The translations under genes were made by a program, and so were the position numbers. From Crocinitomicaceae bacterium (lineage in GTDB: Bacteria; Bacteroidota; Bacteroidia; Flavobacteriales_D; Crocinitomicaceae), in NCBI GenBank assembly GCA_016709005.1, contig JADJEU010000002.1, positions 558,001 to 622,000 on the forward strand: 64,000 nucleotides of DNA, in the 5' to 3' direction. Positions 52,638-60,858 of this stretch are shown here, piece after piece (position 1 is the first letter of the stretch; each line of letters opens with the position of its first letter). Under the pieces are notes generated by a model. The model saw nothing but the letters and a program-made list of their open reading frames with translations, did no database searches and was not told where the DNA came from.

Positions 52638-52671
52638 GCAACCATTCAGTTAAGTCAAGATACTTTTTTAC

Positions 52672-53679
52672 CTAAAAGGCTTTGATAAATTTTAACGATG
52701 TAGCACCTTGTGCCTCAATGCACCTGAAGATATATACGCCTTCAACAAGTTCATCCAGATTAATTTGATTGATGCCAGAAATCAAAAAACCTTGACCAAC
52801 TAGTTCTCCTTGCATTGAAAACAAGAAATAAGCGAGGTCGTTTGGGTAGGGTGAATTCACAGAGATAAAATTGTCATCAGGATTCTGATATAAAATAATA
52901 GCGGGTTCATTTTTGTAATCTTTTTCATGAATCGCCAACGGATCATTTTTTACACATCGAATGGCAAATCCAAATGCCTTGGGATCATCATTCGATGTAG
53001 TTGAAGAATTACCAGCATGAATATCGCAATCCCAGGCACCATTCGTTCCTTGAGTAGTGCTCCACATATCCGAAACTAAATTCATGTCATTAAATGTGCC
53101 TATTAAATTTCGGTTTCCATTTCCTACACTCGTAAATCCTGATTCATTTGTTGCGTCAGAATTCGGCGCGTTCCAATGTGCAGAACCAGTTTCCTTTAGT
53201 TTGCTACCTGCTATACTTGATCCGCCGAGGTAATTAATCAGTATGTTGAATTCAGAAATTGCCGGCACGTGATAATTCACAGGACAAACATTTCTGGAAT
53301 CTGTTGCCACCCAACCCGTATATAAACGACCATAAATTGGTGCTAAACTCTCAATCCCATTGTATGACCACTGATATATTGGATTCGTTTCGGAAGTAAT
53401 CACCAAGTTAAGAGGTACGGTTGTAGGAATTAAATCTCCATTGGCAAAGTGCGTTGTCTGTAAACTCTGTTTGAGCCAGGTTTGTGTGCCAATCACAACG
53501 GTGTCATACGAATTACCGTCAGCATCAAATACAGGCTGTGCAGGGGTTGTTAGTGATACAAAAGTCAAACAAATGACAAGCATTTTTTTAACCCTTGAAA
53601 TTGGATTCGTGCAGTTGTTGCCTTTCTTGAAGGTCAACATTTCAACTAAACCAAAGTAATTTTTCTCCAGAACTGCCAT
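52672..53679 (-). CDS. FISUMP-domain secreted protein with T9SS type A-like end
   Basis: The central part (about 50-245) is the Fibrobacter succinogenes major paralogous domain: DADGNSYDTVVIGTQTWLKQSLQTTHFANGD, YGRLYTGWVA, VCPVNYHVPAISEFN, GSKLKETGSAHW, FGFAIRCVKND. The last about 80 residues look like a T9SS type A sorting domain (NPDDNFISVNS, EGVYIFRC, LKFIKAF). The start is uncertain: ATG 53679, ATG 53640 or ATG 53583, the last directly before the hydrophobic stretch LVICLTFVSLTTPAQ. A start at 53640 puts a basic region before the signal core and is my preference. The role of FISUMP proteins is unknown. Confidence 0.85.
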   Translation of the reverse strand: MAVLEKNYFGLVEMLTFKKGNNCTNPISRVKKMLVICLTFVSLTTPAQPVFDADGNSYDTVVIGTQTWLKQSLQTTHFANGDLIPTTVPLNLVITSETNPIYQWSYNGIESLAPIYGRLYTGWVATDSRNVCPVNYHVPAISEFNILINYLGGSSIAGSKLKETGSAHWNAPNSDATNESGFTSVGNGNRNLIGTFNDMNLVSDMWSTTQGTNGAWDCDIHAGNSSTTSNDDPKAFGFAIRCVKNDPLAIHEKDYKNEPAIILYQNPDDNFISVNSPYPNDLAYFLFSMQGELVGQGFLISGINQINLDELVEGVYIFRCIEAQGATSLKFIKAF

Positions 53680-53723
53680 AACCTATCATGTAAGATTAGA
53701 TATCCCTCTCATTTCAAAAGATA

Positions 53724-54596
53724 TCATTGTAGAAAGGTAACGCTATTTTGCCGAACCATGAGCCTTGCTTCTTTTCCGCAGGCAATCGCGCGATTATCAT
53801 CCACATGTCCAGCCGGGAAGTTAAAACACACCGGGAAATTATAGGGCGCAACAATCTCTGAAATAACTTCCTCCACATTTTTTCCAAAAGGAATTTCAGT
53901 GTCTTTGATGTTTGTCATTCCTCCTACAAGAAGGCCTGCTAACTTTTGAAGTTTGCCGGATTTTTTAAGTGAATACAGAATTCTATCAATCGCATAAATG
54001 TGTTCACCAATATCTTCAATGAATAAAATTTTACCGTCCGTAGTCAAATCCGAATTGGTTCCAATGAGTGAATAAAGAATAGACAGATTTCCACCTACTA
54101 CAACTGCCTTTGCTTCACCTGCCCGATTGTATTTTGATGGTGTAATTTCGTATTTATTTTCTTTCCCATTCAATACATTCACCAATGATTGTAATGCCTC
54201 TGCCGAATTGGATTGAAAATTCAGCGGCACACTTGCGTGCAACGTTGGCAGATTAAAATGCGTGTGGATGTGATTATGAAAAACGGTAATGTCGCTGAAA
54301 CCAATAATCAGTTTTGGTCTTTTCACAAATTTCGTAAAATCCAGATCGTCTATAATTCTGACTGAACCATAACCGCCTCTTGCACACAAAATAAAATCAA
54401 GCGAGTCATCATCTAACGCTGCCTGAAAATCTGCAAGTCTTTCAGCATCTGTTCCAGAGAAATAATTGTGCTGACCTAAGACATGTTTTGCAAGCGATAC
54501 TTCAAATCCATTTTTCTCAAAAAATTCAACGGCAAAATCAATACACGCTTTATCAATAACTTTTGCAGGAGCTGTGATGTGGATTTTTTTACTCAT
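53724..54596 (-). CDS. LD-carboxypeptidase (S66 family, muramoyltetrapeptide carboxypeptidase)
   Basis: Cuts the terminal D-Ala from tetrapeptides during peptidoglycan recycling. 290 residues, no signal peptide, so cytoplasmic. Nucleophile Ser in LIIGFSDITVFHNH, Glu in ILFIEDIGEHIYAIDR and His in FPAGHVDDNRAIACG, the S66 triad. ARGGYGSVRIIDDLD is the typical segment before the nucleophile. Divergent from metG. Confidence 0.94.
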   Translation of the reverse strand: MSKKIHITAPAKVIDKACIDFAVEFFEKNGFEVSLAKHVLGQHNYFSGTDAERLADFQAALDDDSLDFILCARGGYGSVRIIDDLDFTKFVKRPKLIIGFSDITVFHNHIHTHFNLPTLHASVPLNFQSNSAEALQSLVNVLNGKENKYEITPSKYNRAGEAKAVVVGGNLSILYSLIGTNSDLTTDGKILFIEDIGEHIYAIDRILYSLKKSGKLQKLAGLLVGGMTNIKDTEIPFGKNVEEVISEIVAPYNFPVCFNFPAGHVDDNRAIACGKEARLMVRQNSVTFLQ

Positions 54597-54669
54597 GCAG
54601 GAATTGTTTTTAGATGTGCATTGGTGAATACTTCGTGTTTCATGGGGGCCTTATTGTCAAAGGGCCAAA

Positions 54670-54677
54670 CAAAGATA
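54670..54677 (-). promoter_or_regulatory. TATCTTTG -7 box of the LD-carboxypeptidase gene
   Basis: Exact match on the minus strand, giving a leader of about 65-70 bases. It mirrors the metG box 32 bases away. Confidence 0.45.
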
Positions 54678-54709
54678 AATCCTTTTAATTAACAATCCCA
54701 AACAAACCC

Positions 54710-54717
54710 TATCTTTG
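54710..54717 (+). promoter_or_regulatory. TATCTTTG -7 box of metG
   Basis: Exact match ending 21 bases before ATG 54739; the in-frame TTG at 54715 lies inside it and is not a start. Confidence 0.5.
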
Positions 54718-54738
54718 CTGAGTTATTTGAACGATTAC

Positions 54739-56796
54739 ATGAGCAAACAAAAATATACCGTAACCGCTGCCCTGCCTTATGCAAATGGGCCGCTTCACCT
54801 GGGTCACATTGCAGGAGTTTATTTACCGGCTGACATTTTTGTGCGGTTTATGCGCATGAAAAAAGAAGATGTTTTGTTTGTGTGTGGCAGTGATGAACAC
54901 GGCGCTGCTATTACCCTACGTGCAAAAAAAGAGAACAGCACTCCGCAGGCAATCGTGGACAAATACCATACAATCAATAAAAAAGCCTTTGCTGATTTCA
55001 ATATCTCTTTTGACATTTATTCACGTACGTCTAATCAGATTCACCATGAAACTGCGCAAGATTATTTCAAAAAATTAAACGCCAACGGAAGTTTTGTAGA
55101 AAAGACAACCGAACAATATTACGATACCGAATTCAAACAATTTTTAGCCGATAGATACATTACCGGAACTTGCCCAAAATGCGGCAATGACAATGCTTAC
55201 GGCGATCAATGTGAAAAATGTGGATCAGCTTTAAGTCCGACTGATTTGATTAATCCGGTTTCTACTTTGAGTGGAAAATCGCCGGTACTAAAAGAAACCT
55301 CACATTGGTTTTTGCCAATGGAGCGTCACGAAGATTGGTTGCGCACCTGGATTAAAGAAGGCGTTCTGAATGGCAAACAACATCACAATGTAAAAGATTG
55401 GCGCAATCAGGTTATTGGCCAGTGCATGAGCTGGATTGACGGTGGTTTGCACCCACGTGCTATGACGCGTGATTTGGATTGGGGTGTAAAAGTTCCACTT
55501 CCAAATGCTGAAGGAAAGGTATTGTATGTTTGGTTAGATGCGCCCATCGGATACATCTCTGCAACAAAAGAATGGGCTTTGGAAAATGGAAAAAACTGGG
55601 AAGATTATTGGACCGGTGATACGAAACTCGTTCACTTCATTGGCAAAGACAACATTGTTTTTCATACGATCATCTTCCCTATTCTTTTGAAAGAACACGG
55701 TGATTATATTTTACCTGACAACGTACCTGCTTACGAGTTCCTGAATTTAGAAGGAGATAAGTTTTCTACCTCACGCAATTGGGCGGTTTGGTTACATGAG
55801 TTCATGGCTGAAAATCCAACTAAAACAGATGAACTAAAATATACTTTAACCTGCATTGCACCTGAAAGTAAAGACAGCGAATTTACCTGGAAAGAGTATC
55901 AGGCAAGAGTGAATAATGAATTGGCGGATATCCTTGGAAACTTTGTGAATCGTGCGATTGTATTGACTGATAAATATTTTCAGGGAGAAGTTCCAGAGCG
56001 CGGTGAATTGCAAGATATCGACAAAGATGTTTTGAAAGAACTGGCTGCGTATCCGGCAAAATTGGATGATCTGATTATGCGTTACAAGTTGCGCGATGCA
56101 CAAACAGAGGCCATGAATTTAGCGCGACTTGGAAATAAATATTTAGCTGAAACCGAGCCGTGGAAATTGGCAAAAACAGATTTGATTCGTGTTAAAACAA
56201 TCATGAATATTGCATTGCAGATTACCGCTAATCTCACCATTGCATTTGAACCTTTTTTACCGCAAAAATCAAGAGAGATTGCGCATTTTCTGAACATCGG
56301 AAACCTTGACTGGAATTTGGCTGGAAGTGATTCTATTCTTGCAGCCGGTCACAAACTAAATCAGCCAGCAATTCTCATTGAAAAAGTAGACGATGCATTT
56401 GTTGAGGCTCAAGTTCAAAAATTAGAAGCAACCAAAATGGAAACCGCTAGTTCGTTTGCCAAACAAAAAGAAAATATTTCATTCGACGATTTTACTAAAA
56501 TGGACATTCGCACTGGAAAAATTCTGGCAGCGGAGCGTGTTCCAAAAGCCGATAAACTATTGAAGTTAACCGTTGATACCGGCCTGGATAAGCGCACCGT
56601 TGTTTCGGGTATTGCCGAACATTATACGCCCGAAGCCGTTATTGGAAAAACAGTAGCCATTTTGATGAATTTAGCTCCAAGAACAATTCGCGGAGTTGAA
56701 TCACAAGGAATGATTTTAATGGCCGAAAACGGGGAAGGAAAATTAAGTTTTGTTTCACCTGAGACAGGATTTGAAGGTGGTTGTGAGATTAGATAG
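54739..56796 (+). CDS. metG: Methionyl-tRNA synthetase
   Basis: Charges tRNA-Met. About 685 residues from ATG 54739. Class I signature AALPYANGPLHLGHIAG (HIGH as HLGH), KFSTS in place of KMSKS, and a zinc-binding insert CPKCGNDNAYGDQCEKCG at about 145-160. The C-terminal about 110 residues are an EMAP/Arc1p-like tRNA-binding domain (FTKMDIRTGKILAAERVPKADKLLKLTVDTG, VVSGIAEHY, SQGMILMAENG). All key parts are present. Confidence 0.97.
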   Translation: MSKQKYTVTAALPYANGPLHLGHIAGVYLPADIFVRFMRMKKEDVLFVCGSDEHGAAITLRAKKENSTPQAIVDKYHTINKKAFADFNISFDIYSRTSNQIHHETAQDYFKKLNANGSFVEKTTEQYYDTEFKQFLADRYITGTCPKCGNDNAYGDQCEKCGSALSPTDLINPVSTLSGKSPVLKETSHWFLPMERHEDWLRTWIKEGVLNGKQHHNVKDWRNQVIGQCMSWIDGGLHPRAMTRDLDWGVKVPLPNAEGKVLYVWLDAPIGYISATKEWALENGKNWEDYWTGDTKLVHFIGKDNIVFHTIIFPILLKEHGDYILPDNVPAYEFLNLEGDKFSTSRNWAVWLHEFMAENPTKTDELKYTLTCIAPESKDSEFTWKEYQARVNNELADILGNFVNRAIVLTDKYFQGEVPERGELQDIDKDVLKELAAYPAKLDDLIMRYKLRDAQTEAMNLARLGNKYLAETEPWKLAKTDLIRVKTIMNIALQITANLTIAFEPFLPQKSREIAHFLNIGNLDWNLAGSDSILAAGHKLNQPAILIEKVDDAFVEAQVQKLEATKMETASSFAKQKENISFDDFTKMDIRTGKILAAERVPKADKLLKLTVDTGLDKRTVVSGIAEHYTPEAVIGKTVAILMNLAPRTIRGVESQGMILMAENGEGKLSFVSPETGFEGGCEIR

Positions 56797-56804
56797 AAAT
56801 AGCT

Positions 56805-56900
56805 AACCACAAAGAACACTAAGAAGGCACAAAGAGCACAAAGCAATTTTTTATTTTTTCTCTGTGATCCCTGTGTAAAGCCTTTGTGCACTCTGTGGTT
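56805..56900. repeat. AACCAC...GTGGTT inverted repeat of the CACAAAG/CTTTGTG family
   Basis: 96 bases: the left block has AACCACAAAG, ACACTAAG, GGCACAAAG and GCACAAAG. The centre is AATTTTTTATTTTTTC. The right block has CTCTGTG, CCCTGTG, CCTTTGTG and CTCTGTGGTT. It sits between the metG stop and the ispG start, and could cause partial termination between them. Confidence 0.75.
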
Positions 56901-56918
56901 AAAAAAGATACTTGAAGC

Positions 56919-58859
56919 ATGTCTGAGAATAAAAACCAAAAATACTGCAACAGCCTCACGAAATATTCGCGGTTAAAAACGCGTGAAGTAAAAGTGGGTG
57001 GAATTGGTTTTGGAGGTGATAATCCAATTCGTTTGCAATCGATGACAACTACCGATACGATGGATACCGCATCTTCTGTAGCACAGGCCATTCGTATGAT
57101 TGAAGCGGGTTGTGAGTTGGTAAGATATACTGCACCATCCATAAAAGAAGCTGAAAATTTAGAAGTTATCCGCAAAGAATTATCTGAAAAAGGATACACA
57201 ACACCCATAGTTGCAGACATTCATTTTACCCCCAATGCCGCTGAAGAAGCTGCACAACACATTGAAAAAATTCGTGTCAATCCGGGTAATTATGCAGATA
57301 AAAAGAAATTCGAAACTCTTGATTATACAGACGAATCATATGCAGCAGAATTAAAGCGGATTCGAGACAAATTCACTCCGTTGGTTCTTTTGTGTAAAGA
57401 GAAAAAACGTGCGATGCGCATTGGAACCAATCACGGTTCGTTGTCCGACAGAATCATGAGTAGATATGGCGATTCACCGCTAGGCATGGTGGAATCAGCT
57501 TTAGAATTTGTTCAAATTTGTGAAGACAATCAGTATTTTGATTTAGTGATTTCCATGAAGTCAAGTAATGCGCAAGTGATGGTTCAGGCCTATCGTTTGT
57601 TGGTTGCAAAAATGCTGGAGCGAGGACGCGTTTACCCTTTGCATTTAGGTGTTACAGAAGCAGGTGACGGTGAAGATGGTCGTATTAAATCGGCCGTTGG
57701 AATTGGAACATTATTGGAAGATGGAATTGGTGATACCATTCGTGTTTCGTTAACAGAAGAACCAGAATTTGAAATTCCGGTTGCGCGCAAATTAGCCGAA
57801 CGCTATACCAACCGCGCCTTTCATTTTGACATTGCACCAATTGATTTTGAATTACCTTACAATCCTTTTGAATACACGCGCAGAAAAACAAAAGCCGTTT
57901 TGAATATTGGTGATCATCACGTGCCGGTAGTTGTTTCTGATTTGAGTCATCTGAAAGAGATAAAACCGGTTAATCTTTTTGCATTCGGGTACATCTACAA
58001 CATTGTGGATGATAAATGGACCATCAAAGATCAGGCTGTTGATTATGTCTATTGCGGAACAACTGTTCCAGATTTTGAATTGCCCGGTACTCTAGGAATG
58101 ATCTGCGAATCCAGAGTCTGGAATGAAAAAAATCAAGTTTATCCAATTTTTGATTTTGAAGATTATCTCACCTCCGATAAACGATCGAAAAAATTAAATT
58201 TTGTGCGCATAGCGGCAACTGATTTGAATGACATCAAGCGTCTGAAATCAACCTTTGCAGAACATCCAATGGTTTTGATATTGCGCAGCGATAATAACCA
58301 TGGAGCTGTTGAAATGCGCCGGTTTTTTATAGAGTTGATGCATGGAAAAATTGAAGTTCCGGTGATCATTCAAAACACTTACAAAGATTTGGATGAAGAG
58401 ACTTTTCAAGTCTATAGCGGAACCGATTTTGGAACCTTACTTTTAGACGGAATGGGTGATGGAATTTTCATTCGCACACAAAATTGTTCTACACCACAAC
58501 TTACTACCTCAACAGGTTTTGGAATTTTACAAGCGACGCGTACACGCATTTCCAAAACGGAATATATTTCGTGTCCATCGTGTGGAAGAACTTTATTTGA
58601 TCTGCAAGAAACTACTGCAAAAATTCGCGCTAAAACAAATCACCTGAAAGGTTTAAAAATTGGCATAATGGGTTGCATCGTAAACGGCCCGGGTGAAATG
58701 GCCGATGCTGATTACGGTTACGTTGGCGTGGGTAAAGGAAAAATCAATCTCTACAAAGAAAAAACCGTTGTCAAAAAAAATGTCGCTGAAGATGACGCGG
58801 TGAATGAACTCATCAATCTCATCAAAGAATATGGAGATTGGGTGGAAGAGAAACAATAG
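56919..58859 (+). CDS. ispG: 4-hydroxy-3-methylbut-2-en-1-yl diphosphate synthase, large form
   Basis: Iron-sulfur enzyme of the MEP isoprenoid pathway. 646 residues, against about 370 in E. coli. The N-terminal TIM barrel (REVKVGGIGFGGDNPIRLQSMTTTDT, VADIHFTPNAAEEAA, IRVNPGNYADK) is followed by a long insert domain of about 250 residues (about 290-540). The C-terminal cluster domain then follows with CPSCGRTLFDLQ and GIMGCIVNGPGEMADADYGYVG; three Cys bind the 4Fe-4S cluster. The insert is the form known from plants, Chlamydia and Bacteroidota. Confidence 0.96.
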   Translation: MSENKNQKYCNSLTKYSRLKTREVKVGGIGFGGDNPIRLQSMTTTDTMDTASSVAQAIRMIEAGCELVRYTAPSIKEAENLEVIRKELSEKGYTTPIVADIHFTPNAAEEAAQHIEKIRVNPGNYADKKKFETLDYTDESYAAELKRIRDKFTPLVLLCKEKKRAMRIGTNHGSLSDRIMSRYGDSPLGMVESALEFVQICEDNQYFDLVISMKSSNAQVMVQAYRLLVAKMLERGRVYPLHLGVTEAGDGEDGRIKSAVGIGTLLEDGIGDTIRVSLTEEPEFEIPVARKLAERYTNRAFHFDIAPIDFELPYNPFEYTRRKTKAVLNIGDHHVPVVVSDLSHLKEIKPVNLFAFGYIYNIVDDKWTIKDQAVDYVYCGTTVPDFELPGTLGMICESRVWNEKNQVYPIFDFEDYLTSDKRSKKLNFVRIAATDLNDIKRLKSTFAEHPMVLILRSDNNHGAVEMRRFFIELMHGKIEVPVIIQNTYKDLDEETFQVYSGTDFGTLLLDGMGDGIFIRTQNCSTPQLTTSTGFGILQATRTRISKTEYISCPSCGRTLFDLQETTAKIRAKTNHLKGLKIGIMGCIVNGPGEMADADYGYVGVGKGKINLYKEKTVVKKNVAEDDAVNELINLIKEYGDWVEEKQ

Positions 58860-58896
58860 AATCAAAATACAAATTTCAAAATTCAAAACATTAAAA

Positions 58897-58996
58897 GGTG
58901 GTTTCGGCTCCGCTCAACCACCGGTCTGCATCTCCCTTTCTTTAAAAAAACTGGGGAATTTCGGTCACTGAGCGCAGCCGAAGTGCAGAAACCGCC
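58897..58996. repeat. 100-bp imperfect inverted repeat (TTCGGCTCCGCTCA / TGAGCGCAGCCGAA)
   Basis: A 7-bp hairpin GGTGGTT/AACCACC (58897-58903 with 58916-58922) lies inside a larger fold. There TTCGGCTCCGCTCA (58902-58915) pairs with TGAGCGCAGCCGAA (58969-58982), and GGTGGTTTC with GAAACCGCC at the outer end. The arms can thus form two different structures. It lies between ispG and the VOC gene. Confidence 0.75.
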
Positions 58997-59061
58997 ACTC
59001 CATTAATTGGAATTTGTATTTTTGTCACGATAGCTATCGGGATTGTAATTTACTCTTAAGT

Positions 59062-59490
59062 ATGTCTTCCAAACTAAGCCCCTTCCACATTGCCATTCCA
59101 GTCTATGATTTAGACGAAGCACGCAATTTTTATGTTGATCTTTTTGACTGTGAAATTGGTCGTACTTCAGATCATTGGGTTGATCTAAATTTCTACGGAC
59201 ATCAATTTGTTTTACATCTGAAACCGAAATCAGAACAACCCAAAAATCACTTTAATCCGGTAGATGGCCATGATGTTCCAGTGCCGCATTACGGTGTTGT
59301 TTTGGACTGGGATGTTTGGGAAAAACTGGCCGAAAAATTACGCTCAAAAAATATAAAATTTCAGATAGAACCTTATATCCGCTTTCAAGGAAAAGTGGGT
59401 GAACAAGCTACCATGTTCTTTTTTGATCCCTCTGGAAACGCACTTGAATTCAAGGCTTTCAAAGATCCATCACAATTGTTTGCACGATAA
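59062..59490 (+). CDS. VOC-superfamily (glyoxalase/dioxygenase-like) protein
   Basis: About 142 residues from ATG 59062; the 16 codons before it are not family-like. Two beta-alpha-beta-beta-beta halves: FHIAIPVYDLDEARNFYVDLFDCEIG, DLNFYGHQFVLHLKP, then VPHYGVVLDWDVWEKLAEKLRSKNIKFQIEP and ATMFFFDPSGNALEFKAF. Metal ligands are likely His (FHIA), His (PHYG) and Glu (LEFKAF). Relatives are annotated as VOC proteins of unknown substrate. Confidence 0.88.
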   Translation: MSSKLSPFHIAIPVYDLDEARNFYVDLFDCEIGRTSDHWVDLNFYGHQFVLHLKPKSEQPKNHFNPVDGHDVPVPHYGVVLDWDVWEKLAEKLRSKNIKFQIEPYIRFQGKVGEQATMFFFDPSGNALEFKAFKDPSQLFAR

Positions 59491-59502
59491 TCTGAGCTGC
59501 AT

Positions 59503-60405
59503 CTACATTAAAATTCCATTCTTCTTATTGATGGATTCATAATATGAAGACACGTTGAAATAACCGTGTTTTTGAATAATTTTTTCACCTTCTTCAGAGA
59601 GTTCAAATTCTAAAAATTGTTTGATAATTCCTTGAGGTGTGCCATTGAAATATTGATAAAGTGGACGAATGAGCGGGTAATCACCATTCGTTACAGCCGT
59701 TCTCTCATACGGTGAATAGGCTCTATCGCCTTCTGTATATAAGTACATGGCCCAAATTTCAGAATTTGGTTTGCCATTTTCATCCATCAAAAATCCTGCT
59801 CCTACATATCCAATAGCACATGAGTCTCTCATGACTGCATTAATAATAGCTTGATTAGATTCTAACTGAATTATTTTTTCACTAAAACCTGCATCCTGAG
59901 CAAATCTGCTTTCAATAAATTTAAACGTTCCAGATTTTCGGTTTCTGCCATACACTTTTATAGGTCTGTTTTTGCCACCAACCTCATTCCAATTGACTAT
60001 TTCGCCAGAAAGTATTCTCTTGATTTGAATATTTGAAAGACTATCAACACCAACACTTGGATGCGAAATGAAAGCAATGGCATCTGTAGCAATGATTGCC
60101 TGAACAGGTGTCACACCGTTCTCTATAGCCTTCTCAATTTCCTCGTCCGTCATTTCACGTGACGAATTAGCAATGTCTACCTCGCCTTCAATTAATTTTT
60201 CAATTCCGGTTGAAGACCCTTTTCCTTCAACACTTATTACAACGTCATTTTGTTCTTCAAAAACAGTTGCAAAATCAGATACCAGTTCAAATTCAGTATC
60301 TGATCCTTTAATAATGATAGACGCGCCTTGCTGTTCAGTACCCGATTCACATCTGAAACCTAAAAATAAAAGGCTAACCAGCCAAACCTTTGTGCTTAAT
60401 TTCAT
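59503..60405 (-). CDS. PstS-like phosphate-binding protein (orphan)
   Basis: 300 residues, signal sequence MKLSTKVWLVSLLFLGFRC; a Cys follows at the cut region but GFRC is a poor lipobox (Arg at -1). PBP-like domain: IIIKGSDTEFELVSDFATVFE, EGKGSSTGIEKLIEGEVDIANSSREMTDEE, TDAIAFISHPSVGVDSLSNIQIKRILSGEIVNWNEVGG, GRNRKSGTFKFIESR, all in places that bind phosphate in PstS. No pstC, pstA or pstB genes are within the window, so transport or sensing cannot be told apart. Confidence 0.88.
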   Translation of the reverse strand: MKLSTKVWLVSLLFLGFRCESGTEQQGASIIIKGSDTEFELVSDFATVFEEQNDVVISVEGKGSSTGIEKLIEGEVDIANSSREMTDEEIEKAIENGVTPVQAIIATDAIAFISHPSVGVDSLSNIQIKRILSGEIVNWNEVGGKNRPIKVYGRNRKSGTFKFIESRFAQDAGFSEKIIQLESNQAIINAVMRDSCAIGYVGAGFLMDENGKPNSEIWAMYLYTEGDRAYSPYERTAVTNGDYPLIRPLYQYFNGTPQGIIKQFLEFELSEEGEKIIQKHGYFNVSSYYESINKKNGILM

Positions 60406-60563
60406 GTTTTTTAGTTATTTTGAGAACACAAAAGTCGCAAGTAGATATGGCATGCACATTACGCTTGCATGAAGACGGTGTAAATTTTAGTACGACAGGG
60501 GATGAATTAAACGATCTGCATTCTAATTCAAAACGGAAAGAGTTTAATTCAGTTTCCTAGAAT

Positions 60564-60782
60564 TTAATAATCTCTGAATTTATCTCTCTCCAGTTGCACC
60601 GTATTCCGCGAAGCGCAGCATTTTCGACTCAGAAGTTCTGACATATCGATAGCTTCTTTTTTGAAACTAAGCGCATTATATTCTGGTGAATCATCGTTGA
60701 CTTTCATCGAATTATTCTCAAGCCAGATCCAGCATAAAATCAAAATAAATAAAGCAAGTCTGAAAAGAAAAAGGGTTCGCAC
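60564..60782 (-). CDS. Possible small membrane-anchored protein
   Basis: 72 residues from GTG 60782: one hydrophobic helix (TLFLFRLALFILILCWIWL) then a polar tail with a Cys pair (SRKCCASRN). No known family and no clear promoter. It fills the gap between two minus-strand genes and its residue pattern (signal anchor then charged tail) is plausible for a real gene, but chance cannot be ruled out. Confidence 0.4.
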   Translation of the reverse strand: MRTLFLFRLALFILILCWIWLENNSMKVNDDSPEYNALSFKKEAIDMSELLSRKCCASRNTVQLERDKFRDY

Positions 60783-60858
60783 AAAAAAGATTTTGGCGAA
60801 GAAATAACATTCTTATATTCTAATGGTTAACCGTTGATTAAGAATTTGTTGAATTTAA

